DNA from: an uncultured Collinsella sp.
GTDB taxonomy: Bacteria > Actinomycetota > Coriobacteriia > Coriobacteriales > Coriobacteriaceae
NCBI GenBank assembly: GCA_900542315.1
Contig: UQMV01000011.1
Span: forward strand, 1-55,501
Reading direction: 5' to 3'
Length of the DNA stretch: 55,501 nucleotides
Shown: one piece after another, positions 26,515-33,744 of the stretch
Layout of the letters: each line of letters begins with the position of its first letter
Numbering within the stretch: the first letter of the stretch is position 1
Translations under genes and position numbers: made by a program
The notes under the pieces: generated by a model
What the model was told of the DNA's origin: nothing
Databases searched by the model: none
Seen by the model: only the letters and a program-made list of their open reading frames with translations

Positions 26515-26600
26515 CCCACATTATTCGATGGAAAAACGTGGTTTACTCCCACATTTTTCGATGGAAAAACGTGGTTTACTCCCACATTTTTCGATGGAAA
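26515..26600 (+). repeat. 33-bp palindromic tandem repeats upstream of DUF4143 ATPase 2
   Basis: Two full 33-bp units (26515-26547, 26548-26580) and a 20-bp partial third (26581-26600). Each full unit is itself an inverted repeat: CCACATTTTTC pairs with GAAAAACGTGG around GATG, one mismatch. A 33-bp period is close to three helical turns, so bound protein copies would sit on one face. The array ends 43 bases before the ATPase start and probably is its operator. Confidence 0.8.
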
Positions 26601-26643
26601 GACCAAGACAGTCTTATACTAACCATGATCGTTAGGGGGCAGT

Positions 26644-27945
26644 ATGCAGCGACAGCTAATGGACGAACTCATCGCTTGGAAATCTAGGTCAAACCGCAAG
26701 CCCCTCCTGCTTAAGGGGGCCCGCCAGACGGGAAAAACCTGGCTTCTCAACGAATTCGCAGGCCAGCAGTATCAAAACGTCATCCGTTTTGACTTTATGC
26801 TCGAACCGGGCGCACGTTCGCTGTTCGACGGAAGCCTTGACCCCAAACGCATCATCTCCCAGATAGAGCTCCTGCGCGGCCAGACCATAACGCCGACAGA
26901 CACGCTCATCATCTTCGACGAAATCCAAGAGGCACCGCGTGGCATCACCTCGCTCAAATACTTCAACGAGCTGGCGCCGGGATACCATATCATGGCAGCC
27001 GGCTCCTATATGGGGCTCGCGCTCCGACGCGAAAACGAGTCGTTCCCCGTCGGCAAGATCGACCAGCTTACCATGCGCCCCATGGGGTTTGTCGAGTTCG
27101 TTCGTGCCGTCGATGGCGATCCGCTCGCAGATGCCATCCTTGCCGCAGACATGGACCTGCTGGCGAACGTTTCCGAAAAGCTCGAGCGCCTGCTCAAGGA
27201 ATACCTCGTTGTCGGTGGCATGCCAGAAGTTGTCTCCGCTTTCGCCGCCTCCCACGATTTCATCGAGGCCCGCAGGCTTCAGCAGCAAATCATCGAAGCT
27301 TATGAATCCGATTTTGGCAAGCATGCGCCAGCCCGCATCGTCGAGCGCATGAGGCTGGTTTGGAAATCCCTTCCCGGCCAGCTCGCAAAGGAAAACAAGA
27401 AGTTCGTCTACGGCGCGCTTCGTCCCGGGGCGCGCGCACGCGATTTTGAGGAAAGCCTCCAGTGGCTCATGGACTATGGAATCGTTCATAAGGTACCACG
27501 TGTTTCCGCCCTAAGAGCACCGCTCACAAGCTACGAGGATCTCTCGGGCTTCAAGCTGTTCTGCATCGACACCGGCATCCTCGGAGCACTCTCCGGCCTC
27601 ACGCCAGCCATTGTTCTGAACGGGCCCGCTGTTTTTACGGAGTTCAAAGGCTCGTTGACCGAGCAATACGTCGCACAGGAGCTTTTGCTCCAAGGCAAAA
27701 CTCCCGCGTATTGGTCATCCTCCTCCGGCAATGCAGAGACTGACTTTGCCATCGACCATGCGGGGACCGTGCTTCCGCTCGAGGTCAAGGCGGCAGAGAA
27801 TCTCAAAGCAAAGAGCCTGAGGATTGCCTGCGAGAAGTTCAAGCTCGAGCGCTGCGTGAGAACATCGTTAGCGGCATATAGAGACGAAGGCACGCTCGTC
27901 AATATTCCGCTCTGGGAGATTGGGCAAATCGACAAGCTGGCATAG
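26644..27945 (+). CDS. AAA ATPase with DUF4143 domain (second copy)
   Basis: 433 aa. Walker A GARQTGKT at residues 25-32 and Walker B LIIFDEIQ near 90; the C-terminal DUF4143 region ends in a PD-(D/E)XK-like ETDFAI...LEVKAAE stretch (about 360-385). Same family as the gene at 197-1366 but only distantly similar. ATG has GGGGG five bases upstream. The gene stands alone between galT and lacC, bracketed by direct repeats and preceded by 33-bp repeats, which looks like an inserted cassette. Function of the family is not established. Confidence 0.9.
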   Translation: MQRQLMDELIAWKSRSNRKPLLLKGARQTGKTWLLNEFAGQQYQNVIRFDFMLEPGARSLFDGSLDPKRIISQIELLRGQTITPTDTLIIFDEIQEAPRGITSLKYFNELAPGYHIMAAGSYMGLALRRENESFPVGKIDQLTMRPMGFVEFVRAVDGDPLADAILAADMDLLANVSEKLERLLKEYLVVGGMPEVVSAFAASHDFIEARRLQQQIIEAYESDFGKHAPARIVERMRLVWKSLPGQLAKENKKFVYGALRPGARARDFEESLQWLMDYGIVHKVPRVSALRAPLTSYEDLSGFKLFCIDTGILGALSGLTPAIVLNGPAVFTEFKGSLTEQYVAQELLLQGKTPAYWSSSSGNAETDFAIDHAGTVLPLEVKAAENLKAKSLRIACEKFKLERCVRTSLAAYRDEGTLVNIPLWEIGQIDKLA

Positions 27946-27968
27946 GCGCTGTGGAGGGGGTGCCCCGT

Positions 27969-28016
27969 AAGGAGTGTCCCAAACTGCCGGCAAAAAAGGA
28001 ACGTCTCTATCTGCCG
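27969..28016. repeat. right direct repeat flanking ATPase 2 module
   Basis: Same orientation as 26459-26506, about 1.5 kb away. It contains AAGGAGTGTCCCAAACTGCC and starts 24 bases after the ATPase stop. Confidence 0.75.
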
Positions 28017-28061
28017 CATTCCCGAAGCAAGGCGACGCCGATGTTTTGGCAACGGCAGCGA

Positions 28062-28201
28062 GCGGGCCGCATTTGAGACAAGGTGACGTGAAACGAAAGG
28101 GCGCTGACCTTCTGGTCGCGCCCTTGAAGTTGAACGTCAGATTGTCCAAATGCGGCCCGCGCAGCGTCGGCCCGTTACGCGGTTTGGTAAAACCGCGTAA
28201 C
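28062..28201 (-). other. composite 3' structured element E2
   Basis: Starts one base after the lacC stop on the minus strand. It has the same 28-base hairpin as E1 (28174-28201, identical on the gene-sense strand) and a 13-base linker matching E1 at about 10 positions. A large hairpin follows, with outer arms 28062-28081 and 28142-28160. Core words CAATCTGACGTTCAA and TTTCACGTCACCTTG are shared with E1, but the outer stem and tip differ and stay paired. Confidence 0.7.
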
Positions 28202-28202
28202 C

Positions 28203-29138
28203 TTAAAGTTCGGTCACCTCAACGCTGTTGTAGATCTCGTCCCAGCGGTCCATGACCAGGTGACCGGTCTTGGGATCCATGGCGTTGAGCTTGCCGCAGG
28301 TATTGGCGGTCTTGAGCACGGTGACGTCGTCGGCACCAGCAGCAATGGCATGCGCAAAACCGGCGATGGTCGAGTCACCGGAACCCGTCGCGTTCACAGC
28401 CGCAATCGCGGGCGTCTTGGCGCGGAACGCGCGGCCCTCATGGAAGCCCACCGAGCCGGCAGCGCCCATCGAAACGACAACCCAGGGGATACCGGCAAAG
28501 CGGTCATCGGCGGCAAGCGCCTCGCGCAGGGCATCGACATCATCGGTCGTAAAGGACGTACCCAGCAGGCCGTTAATCTCGGTCAGGTTGGGCTTTACGA
28601 GCTCAGGCTTAGCGTCGGACTCCAGCGCGGCCTCCAGCGATGCACCCGAGGTGTCGAGCAGCACCTTGGCGCCCGCCTTCTCGGCGATCTTGACGAGCTC
28701 GGCATAGTAGCCGGCATCGACGCCGCGCGGCAGCGAGCCCGAAAGCGTCACAACGTCCGCCTTCGCTGCAAGCTCGGCGAACTTGGCCGTAAAGGCCTCG
28801 AGCTCGGCCGGGGCGATCTGCGGGCCGCTCTCCAGCAGCTCGGTCTGATTACCCTCGTGCAGAATATTCAGGCAAATGCGCGTCTCACCGGCGATGGGCA
28901 CAAAGTCGTTCTTGACGCCATCGGCATCCATAAGCTCGGCCATATAGGCACCCATGTGGCCGCCGAGCAGACCAGTCGCGAGCACATCGTCACCCAGCTG
29001 CAGCAGCACGCGACTCACGTTGAGGCCCTTGCCACCAGCGGTCTTTTCGGGCGTCACGCGATTCACGTCGTCGATGATCAGCTTGTCGAGCTGATAGCGC
29101 GTATCAATCGACGGGTTCATGGTAACGGTCAGAATCAT
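28203..29138 (-). CDS. lacC: tagatose-6-phosphate kinase / 1-phosphofructokinase family
   Basis: 311 aa, PfkB family, LacC/FruK type: N-terminal MNPSIDTRYQ, GGKGLNVSRV near residue 37, and C-terminal NATGSGDSTIAGFAHA near 250 with the catalytic Asp. Phosphorylates tagatose-6-phosphate to the 1,6-bisphosphate. AGGAG lies seven bases before the ATG. Third gene of a lacA-lacB-lacC operon on the minus strand, which is the basis for preferring LacC over FruK. The stop is followed at once by composite element E2. Confidence 0.88.
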   Translation of the reverse strand: MILTVTMNPSIDTRYQLDKLIIDDVNRVTPEKTAGGKGLNVSRVLLQLGDDVLATGLLGGHMGAYMAELMDADGVKNDFVPIAGETRICLNILHEGNQTELLESGPQIAPAELEAFTAKFAELAAKADVVTLSGSLPRGVDAGYYAELVKIAEKAGAKVLLDTSGASLEAALESDAKPELVKPNLTEINGLLGTSFTTDDVDALREALAADDRFAGIPWVVVSMGAAGSVGFHEGRAFRAKTPAIAAVNATGSGDSTIAGFAHAIAAGADDVTVLKTANTCGKLNAMDPKTGHLVMDRWDEIYNSVEVTEL

Positions 29139-29224
29139 GTTGAACTCCTGTTTAGAAAACCGGCCCGCGCCCCCTCACAGAAACGCGAGCCGTCAACGGA
29201 CTAGTTAATTACGCCGGATACCCG

Positions 29225-29749
29225 CTAATCATGGTATTCGCCGCGGTCCCACTTCTCGAGGAACTCGTCAAAGAAGTGCGGGGCAGCCTGAGCCTCGGCG
29301 TCGGCCTTATTGCAGGCGTCGATCTTGGCGATCAGGGCGTCGTGCTCGGGAGTCTTCTCGTAGGGCTCCTCCAGGAAGGCAAGCATGATATCGGCCATCA
29401 GGAACTCGCCGGTGATCTTGCCACCAAAGCCCACGATGTTGGCGTTGAGCTCGCGACGGGCATACAGGGCAGAGGTCATGTCGCGGACCAGGGCGCAGCG
29501 AGCGCCGGGGACCTTGTTGACGGCGTTGGTGATGCCGATGCCGGTGCCGCACAGGGCCACACCAAAGTCGGCCTTGCCGCTGGCAACAGCCTCGCCCACG
29601 GCCTTGCCGTAGATGGGATAGTGCGTACGGGTGTGGCTGTAGGTGCCGCAGTCGAGCACCTTGTAGCCAGCCTGCTCCAGGCGGTCGGCCAGATAGATCT
29701 TCTCGTCCGTAACGATATGGTCGCAACCGATTGCGATGGTCTTCTTCAT
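29225..29749 (-). CDS. lacB: galactose-6-phosphate isomerase subunit LacB
   Basis: 174 aa, RpiB/LacAB fold. GCDHIVTDEK at the N-terminus, YPIYGKAVGEAV near residue 45, and the active-site loop ALCGTGIGITNAVNKVPG near 65 fit LacB. With LacA it converts galactose-6-phosphate to tagatose-6-phosphate. AAAGGA precedes the ATG. Lies between lacA and lacC in one operon. Confidence 0.93.
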   Translation of the reverse strand: MKKTIAIGCDHIVTDEKIYLADRLEQAGYKVLDCGTYSHTRTHYPIYGKAVGEAVASGKADFGVALCGTGIGITNAVNKVPGARCALVRDMTSALYARRELNANIVGFGGKITGEFLMADIMLAFLEEPYEKTPEHDALIAKIDACNKADAEAQAAPHFFDEFLEKWDRGEYHD

Positions 29750-29812
29750 CAGAACGTCCTTTCGTCTGAATTCACAAGTTGAGGTAGAAGTTCGAGTTCT
29801 CGGTGGCTCTCG

Positions 29813-30241
29813 TTAGGCCATCTTGTTGAGCATGTCGACACGGATCTGGTGACGGCCGCCGGCGTACTGGGCACGCAGGAACTCACGGGCGATCTTCTTA
29901 GCGACCTCGGTGCCCACAACGCCCGGGCCCATGGTGACCATGCGCGAGCCGTTGTGCTCGCGGGTCATGTAAGCGGAACGCTCGTCGGAAATGTTGGCGA
30001 CGACCATGCCCTTGATCTTGACGGCGGCCATATAGGAGCCGACGCCGTACTTATCGAATGCGAAGCCCTGGGAATCCTTGTGCTCCAGCAGGTCCTTGGC
30101 AACGGCGGTCGCGGAATCGACAAAGTCCGCGGCAGGGGTCTCGGAATAGTCGACGACCTCGTGACCGTCGGCGATGAGCATCTCCTTGATGGACTCCTTC
30201 ATCGACATACCGTCGGCATCGGAAGCGATTACAACCCTCAT
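29813..30241 (-). CDS. lacA: galactose-6-phosphate isomerase subunit LacA
   Basis: 142 aa, the normal LacA length. ASDADGMSMKESIKEML at the N-terminus and FDKYGVGSYMAAVKIKG near residue 65 are LacA-like. The ATG preceded by AAGGAGG was chosen; the longer frame has no such site. First gene of the lacABC operon, downstream of several GAACA/TGTTC inverted repeats suited to a DeoR-type LacR. Confidence 0.93.
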   Translation of the reverse strand: MRVVIASDADGMSMKESIKEMLIADGHEVVDYSETPAADFVDSATAVAKDLLEHKDSQGFAFDKYGVGSYMAAVKIKGMVVANISDERSAYMTREHNGSRMVTMGPGVVGTEVAKKIAREFLRAQYAGGRHQIRVDMLNKMA

Positions 30242-30548
30242 GACATCCTCCTTGAGAGATACGCAGGTGCGTAGTTTCTGTTTGGAAGTGTTGAATCGCA
30301 TTCAGGTCCGGGCATCTGAATGTGCGGTTCTTCACTGTTCATGTTTATTTGAACACATTCGAACAGTAACTGCAACAACTATTTGTTTATCTTTGTTCTT
30401 TTTTGAACAAATACCGTTCACAGATGATTGCTGACCGTTTGGACCGGGCGCGGACGTAGCGACCATGTGTTCAACAAACAAAAGGGCGGCCGAGAACGTG
30501 TCTCGACCGCCCTTCTCACGGTTGATCTTCCAAAGATCGCTTTGCCGC
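30242..30548. promoter_or_regulatory. lacABC promoter region with DeoR-type operators
   Basis: A perfect TTTGTTC-N6-GAACAAA palindrome lies at 30392-30411; ACTGTTC (30334-30340) pairs with GAACAGT (30361-30367), and a further TGTTC/GAACA pair is nested between them. A motif-type site ACCGTTCACAG is at 30413-30423. The GAACAAA half-site recurs at 54158-54164 before the DeoR gene, which makes that regulator the likely LacR. Right part holds the terminator at 30482-30514. Confidence 0.7.
30482..30514 (-). terminator. terminator of the membrane-protein gene
   Basis: 14-base arms (30482-30495, 30501-30514); the one odd pair is G-T on the minus strand. TTTGTTTGTTG follows on minus. Confidence 0.75.
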
Positions 30549-31571
30549 CTACTCAGACTGCCCGCTCTTCTTGGCATGTTTGGACGGACCGCTCAAGAAA
30601 CGACCCGTCAGATAGTTCGCGGGACCGGAGATATCGATCCCCAGCAGCACGTGTCCTAGCCATAGGAACGCCGCGAGCACCAGTAGAGGAATCACACACG
30701 AGGTCACGATCATTACGATGACGCCTTCGATGAGGTCGGTCACCTGCTGCACGATCTCGTCGGTCATCTGCTTGGCACCACTGGTTACCGACGTAACAAG
30801 GCTCGATGCCCCATCGGTCAACTGCTCGAGCACGTTTTTGGACTCCGTGGCCTCGGATTTTTTCTTGTTCGATTTTGAGCTGGTCTCGGCTGACTTGTCC
30901 GTGGTGTCGGCTGCGTCCGCAGCCTTTTGCTCAGCTTTCTCAATACTTACGCGATACGTTTCATCGACCTTCTGCGACACCCATACGCTCGCGGGTACGA
31001 GCGCCATGCCGATCACGGCAACCACCAGCACGCGTGTCGCCACACGGCGCAGGACGGCGCTCGTACTCCAGCGCCCGTGAATGCCGAGCGACACCGCAAA
31101 GAGCACCAACGCAAACGGGATTAAGATGCCCAAGCCAACCGACCACAAAATAGTCAGCAGATATTTCTCTAGGTATAGCACGGCAAGCACGATACCAAGG
31201 TTGCCTGAAAGCTGTGCGAGCTGCTCGGCGACCGGCGTTCCCGTATCACCAGGCAGCGCGGTAATGCCCGCAGACAGCGCCACGCACGAGGTCGTGAGCG
31301 CCAATACGTTACCTTTCTTTTGATCGATGACCTCGATGGTAGAGTCCCAAGTTTTGGTATCGGCGAAATGCGGTCGCGCTACAAAGCCCGACAGCAACGC
31401 CAGCACCACGAGCGCAACGATGATACCGATCTGCAGCTTTTTGTTTGCGCACACGACATCGGACAGGCTGGGCTGCAACTCTGTTACCGTCGTGTGCTCG
31501 GTTATCTGGACAGGACGCCCATGAGCCATCTCGTGCGCGCCTCTTTTTTGTATTGACCCGTTATCCGGCAT
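30549..31571 (-). CDS. multi-pass membrane protein of unknown function
   Basis: 340 aa. Hydrophobic segments near residues 48-66, 90-112, 124-146, 150-172, 184-204 and 285-320; a charged Ala/Ser/Lys-rich coil-like stretch (about 215-255, KSAETSSKSNKKKSEATES) lies between the last two, probably outside the membrane. GAGGAGG precedes the ATG. I do not recognise the family. It sits alone between lacABC and the PTS IIA gene, and the context gives no clear role. Confidence 0.8.
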   Translation of the reverse strand: MPDNGSIQKRGAHEMAHGRPVQITEHTTVTELQPSLSDVVCANKKLQIGIIVALVVLALLSGFVARPHFADTKTWDSTIEVIDQKKGNVLALTTSCVALSAGITALPGDTGTPVAEQLAQLSGNLGIVLAVLYLEKYLLTILWSVGLGILIPFALVLFAVSLGIHGRWSTSAVLRRVATRVLVVAVIGMALVPASVWVSQKVDETYRVSIEKAEQKAADAADTTDKSAETSSKSNKKKSEATESKNVLEQLTDGASSLVTSVTSGAKQMTDEIVQQVTDLIEGVIVMIVTSCVIPLLVLAAFLWLGHVLLGIDISGPANYLTGRFLSGPSKHAKKSGQSE

Positions 31572-31688
31572 TTGGATACCTCCTCAGTCCGGCGTTTAAT
31601 GCGAAAGGAAGTATACCCACCGAGCATAAATCGAACGGGAGGACGAACGGAGCGCACCAAGACTGTCCCCAATGACTATCTCGGGATG

Positions 31689-31755
31689 AGTTGCGGTGGA
31701 TTAGGGATTGTTTTGCGCCCGCCAGCCCCTATTCAGTCCCTATTTCACCGCAACT
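31689..31755. other. isolated long hairpin upstream of membrane-protein gene
   Basis: AGTTGCGGTG (31689-31698) pairs with CACCGCAACT (31746-31755), with an inner AGGGA/TCCCT pairing. It lies between the membrane-protein gene and the lacF terminator. No copy of it was seen elsewhere in the window. Confidence 0.5.
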
Positions 31756-31771
31756 TGGAGGAGGACAGAAA

Positions 31772-31800
31772 AAGCCCTGCTGCGGATAGCGGCAGGGCTT
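31772..31800 (-). terminator. lacF terminator
   Basis: AAGCCCTGC (31772-31780) with GCAGGGCTT (31792-31800); on the minus strand TTTTTCTG follows. Confidence 0.85.
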
Positions 31801-31829
31801 ATGGAAGGGGACTTGGTTGTGAGGGCTCG

Positions 31830-32168
31830 TTAGGCGAGCTTAGCCTCGAGCTCGGCGATGCGCTTGTAGGCATCGATGGTAAAGCGGGTCTGCTTCTCCA
31901 GAATCATGGTGGTCATCAGGGTGTCCTGAGCGTGGGCCATGATGAAGGTCATCTCCATCTCGCCGCCGCCGGCCTCCTGCGAAAGCAGCTTGGTCTGCGT
32001 GTCGTGAGCGCCGATGAGCGCGTCGCTGGCATCCTTGTGCAGCTGCTCGGCCTTCTCAAAGTCACCCTCGCGGGCGGCATCGAGTGCAGCGAGCAGGTCG
32101 GTCTGGGCGTCACCCGCGTATGCGACGATCTCGAATCCAACCATCGAGATTTCTTCTTTGGTTGCCAT
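31830..32168 (-). CDS. lacF: PTS lactose/cellobiose family IIA component
   Basis: 112 aa, all-helical IIA-Lac type. The phospho-accepting His is in IMAHAQDTLMT near residue 78. Accepts phosphate from HPr and passes it to the IIB cysteine. It is the only IIA gene in the window although there are three intact IICB genes and one interrupted copy, so it is probably shared. It lies 214 bases downstream of the LacI regulator at 32383 on the same strand, and two ACCGTTCAC-type sites lie in that gap (32293-32301 and 32312-32322). Confidence 0.92.
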   Translation of the reverse strand: MATKEEISMVGFEIVAYAGDAQTDLLAALDAAREGDFEKAEQLHKDASDALIGAHDTQTKLLSQEAGGGEMEMTFIMAHAQDTLMTTMILEKQTRFTIDAYKRIAELEAKLA

Positions 32169-32292
32169 ATTGCGTTCCTTTCACACATGAACCAATGGAG
32201 AGCATCGCGTCCGGGCATACGCGCTGCGTTGTGTATGTCAGAAACATTAACATTCAAACAAAAAAGAACAATCCAAAACGCAATATCAGGCT

Positions 32293-32322
32293 ATGAACGG
32301 TCGATTTTCACCCGTGAACGGT
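32293..32322. promoter_or_regulatory. pair of CCGTTCAC-type sites upstream of lacF
   Basis: ATGAACGGT at 32293-32301 and CCGTGAACGGT at 32312-32322, same orientation and about 20 bases apart. Same motif as in the galK, lacA, PTS and ptcA promoters. Confidence 0.55.
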
Positions 32323-32382
32323 TTTTAAACCATTTCGAACAATATCAAACACAAAGAAGCTCGACCCAAACAGGTCCGCACC

Positions 32383-33387
32383 TTAGCGCAGACCGCGTAC
32401 CGTATCGCCCTCGATGAGCACGCCGGGGATCAGCATGTGCTCCACGCTAGGTGCGACGCCCTCGGCGCCGGCAATCTTATCGACCGCCCACATGCCAACG
32501 CGCTTGTTATCAAAACGCACCGTAGTCAGGCGACGGTCGGGCACGATATCGCCCAGGCTGTCATCAACACCCACCACACTCACGTCCTCGGGCACGCGCT
32601 TTCCGCGCGACTCGAGTCCGCGAATGCAGCCGTAGGCCATGGCATCGTTGGAGGCATAAATGGCCGTGCAGGTCGGATCATCCGCAAGCACCTGGCCGGC
32701 GGCATATCCGCTCTGTGCCGTCCAATCGCCACGGACGAGTCGCGGCGGCTCAATACCATGCGCACGCAATGTCTCACGCCAGCCCTCCTCGCGCCGCATG
32801 CCCGAAAGCGAGCGCTCGGGACACGAGATAAAGTGCACGGTCTTGTGCCCCTGCTCCAGCAAGTACTCGACCACCTGGCGCGAGCAATCGAACTGGTCGT
32901 TATCGACCGTCGAGCACAGCGGGTGCTCCAGCATGGTAACGAGCACCGTCTGCATACCGGGCAGCGGCTCGAAGGTGCCAAAGTCTGCCGGCATGCGGTT
33001 CATAATCACGACCATACCGTCCACCGGCAGTGCGCTCATACGCGACGATGCGCTCTCGAGGGTATACGGATGCCCATCTACTTTAGTGAGGGTGATGGCG
33101 TAGCCGTGTTTGTCGGCGGCGGCGGCAAAACCCTCCATACGGTCGAGGTTGCCGGTGCCAGTAATGTTGAACATGGCGACGCCGACGGTCTTAAACTTGC
33201 CGCGGCGCAGCGATCGACCGGCAAAATTGGGGCGATACCCCAGCTCGCGCATGGCGGCACGCACGCGCTCCTTGGTCTCGGGGCGCACGCTGGGCGAATC
33301 GTGCACCGTACGCGAGACTGTCTGCTCCGAGACGCCCGCGAGACGCGCCACATCCTTAACGGAAACCGATTTTTTAACAGCGGCCAT
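32383..33387 (-). CDS. LacI-family regulator, cassette 1
   Basis: 334 aa. LacI helix-turn-helix (VSVKDVARLAGVSEQTVSRT), hinge around RPNFAGRSL, then the sugar-sensor domain. ATG with a weak ribosome site. It is divergent from PTS IICB-1 and lacG-1, whose shared promoter has two sites, TGTTAACGTTGCCA (33548-33561) and TGGCAACGTCAACA (33668-33681); these fit one cognate operator with a TGGCAAC half-site. Probably represses cassette 1 and possibly lacF. Confidence 0.88.
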   Translation of the reverse strand: MAAVKKSVSVKDVARLAGVSEQTVSRTVHDSPSVRPETKERVRAAMRELGYRPNFAGRSLRRGKFKTVGVAMFNITGTGNLDRMEGFAAAADKHGYAITLTKVDGHPYTLESASSRMSALPVDGMVVIMNRMPADFGTFEPLPGMQTVLVTMLEHPLCSTVDNDQFDCSRQVVEYLLEQGHKTVHFISCPERSLSGMRREEGWRETLRAHGIEPPRLVRGDWTAQSGYAAGQVLADDPTCTAIYASNDAMAYGCIRGLESRGKRVPEDVSVVGVDDSLGDIVPDRRLTTVRFDNKRVGMWAVDKIAGAEGVAPSVEHMLIPGVLIEGDTVRGLR

Positions 33388-33744
33388 AGGTCGATCTTTC
33401 TATGTCGACGATGCCATTGGTGGCACCCTACGCAGTCATTTTTAACGCCTTCAAGTATATCCAACGCCTCCCCCACCATACGCTCACCACCCAAAACCTA
33501 CCGTTCACCGACATTTTTGCTTCCCCAAACGGCTTTTGGCACCCAAATGTTAACGTTGCCATTGTGCAAACACAGAGCCACCGGGCGGCTCAAACGTTTA
33601 CGCATAAGGAATCGACGGTTCGCAGGCACAGGAACCACCGGTTCGTGTCTTTTTTTGTGTCGCAAAATGGCAACGTCAACATTTTGGCAACCGAACGCCA
33701 AAAGCTACCATCGTTGCTAACCCACCGACTCTTAGGAGCATTGC
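33388..33744. promoter_or_regulatory. cassette 1 control region
   Basis: Two LacI-type operators (33548-33561 and 33668-33681), facing each other and about 120 bases apart, which could allow looping. One ACCGTTCACCG site is at 33500-33510. No gene. Confidence 0.75.
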
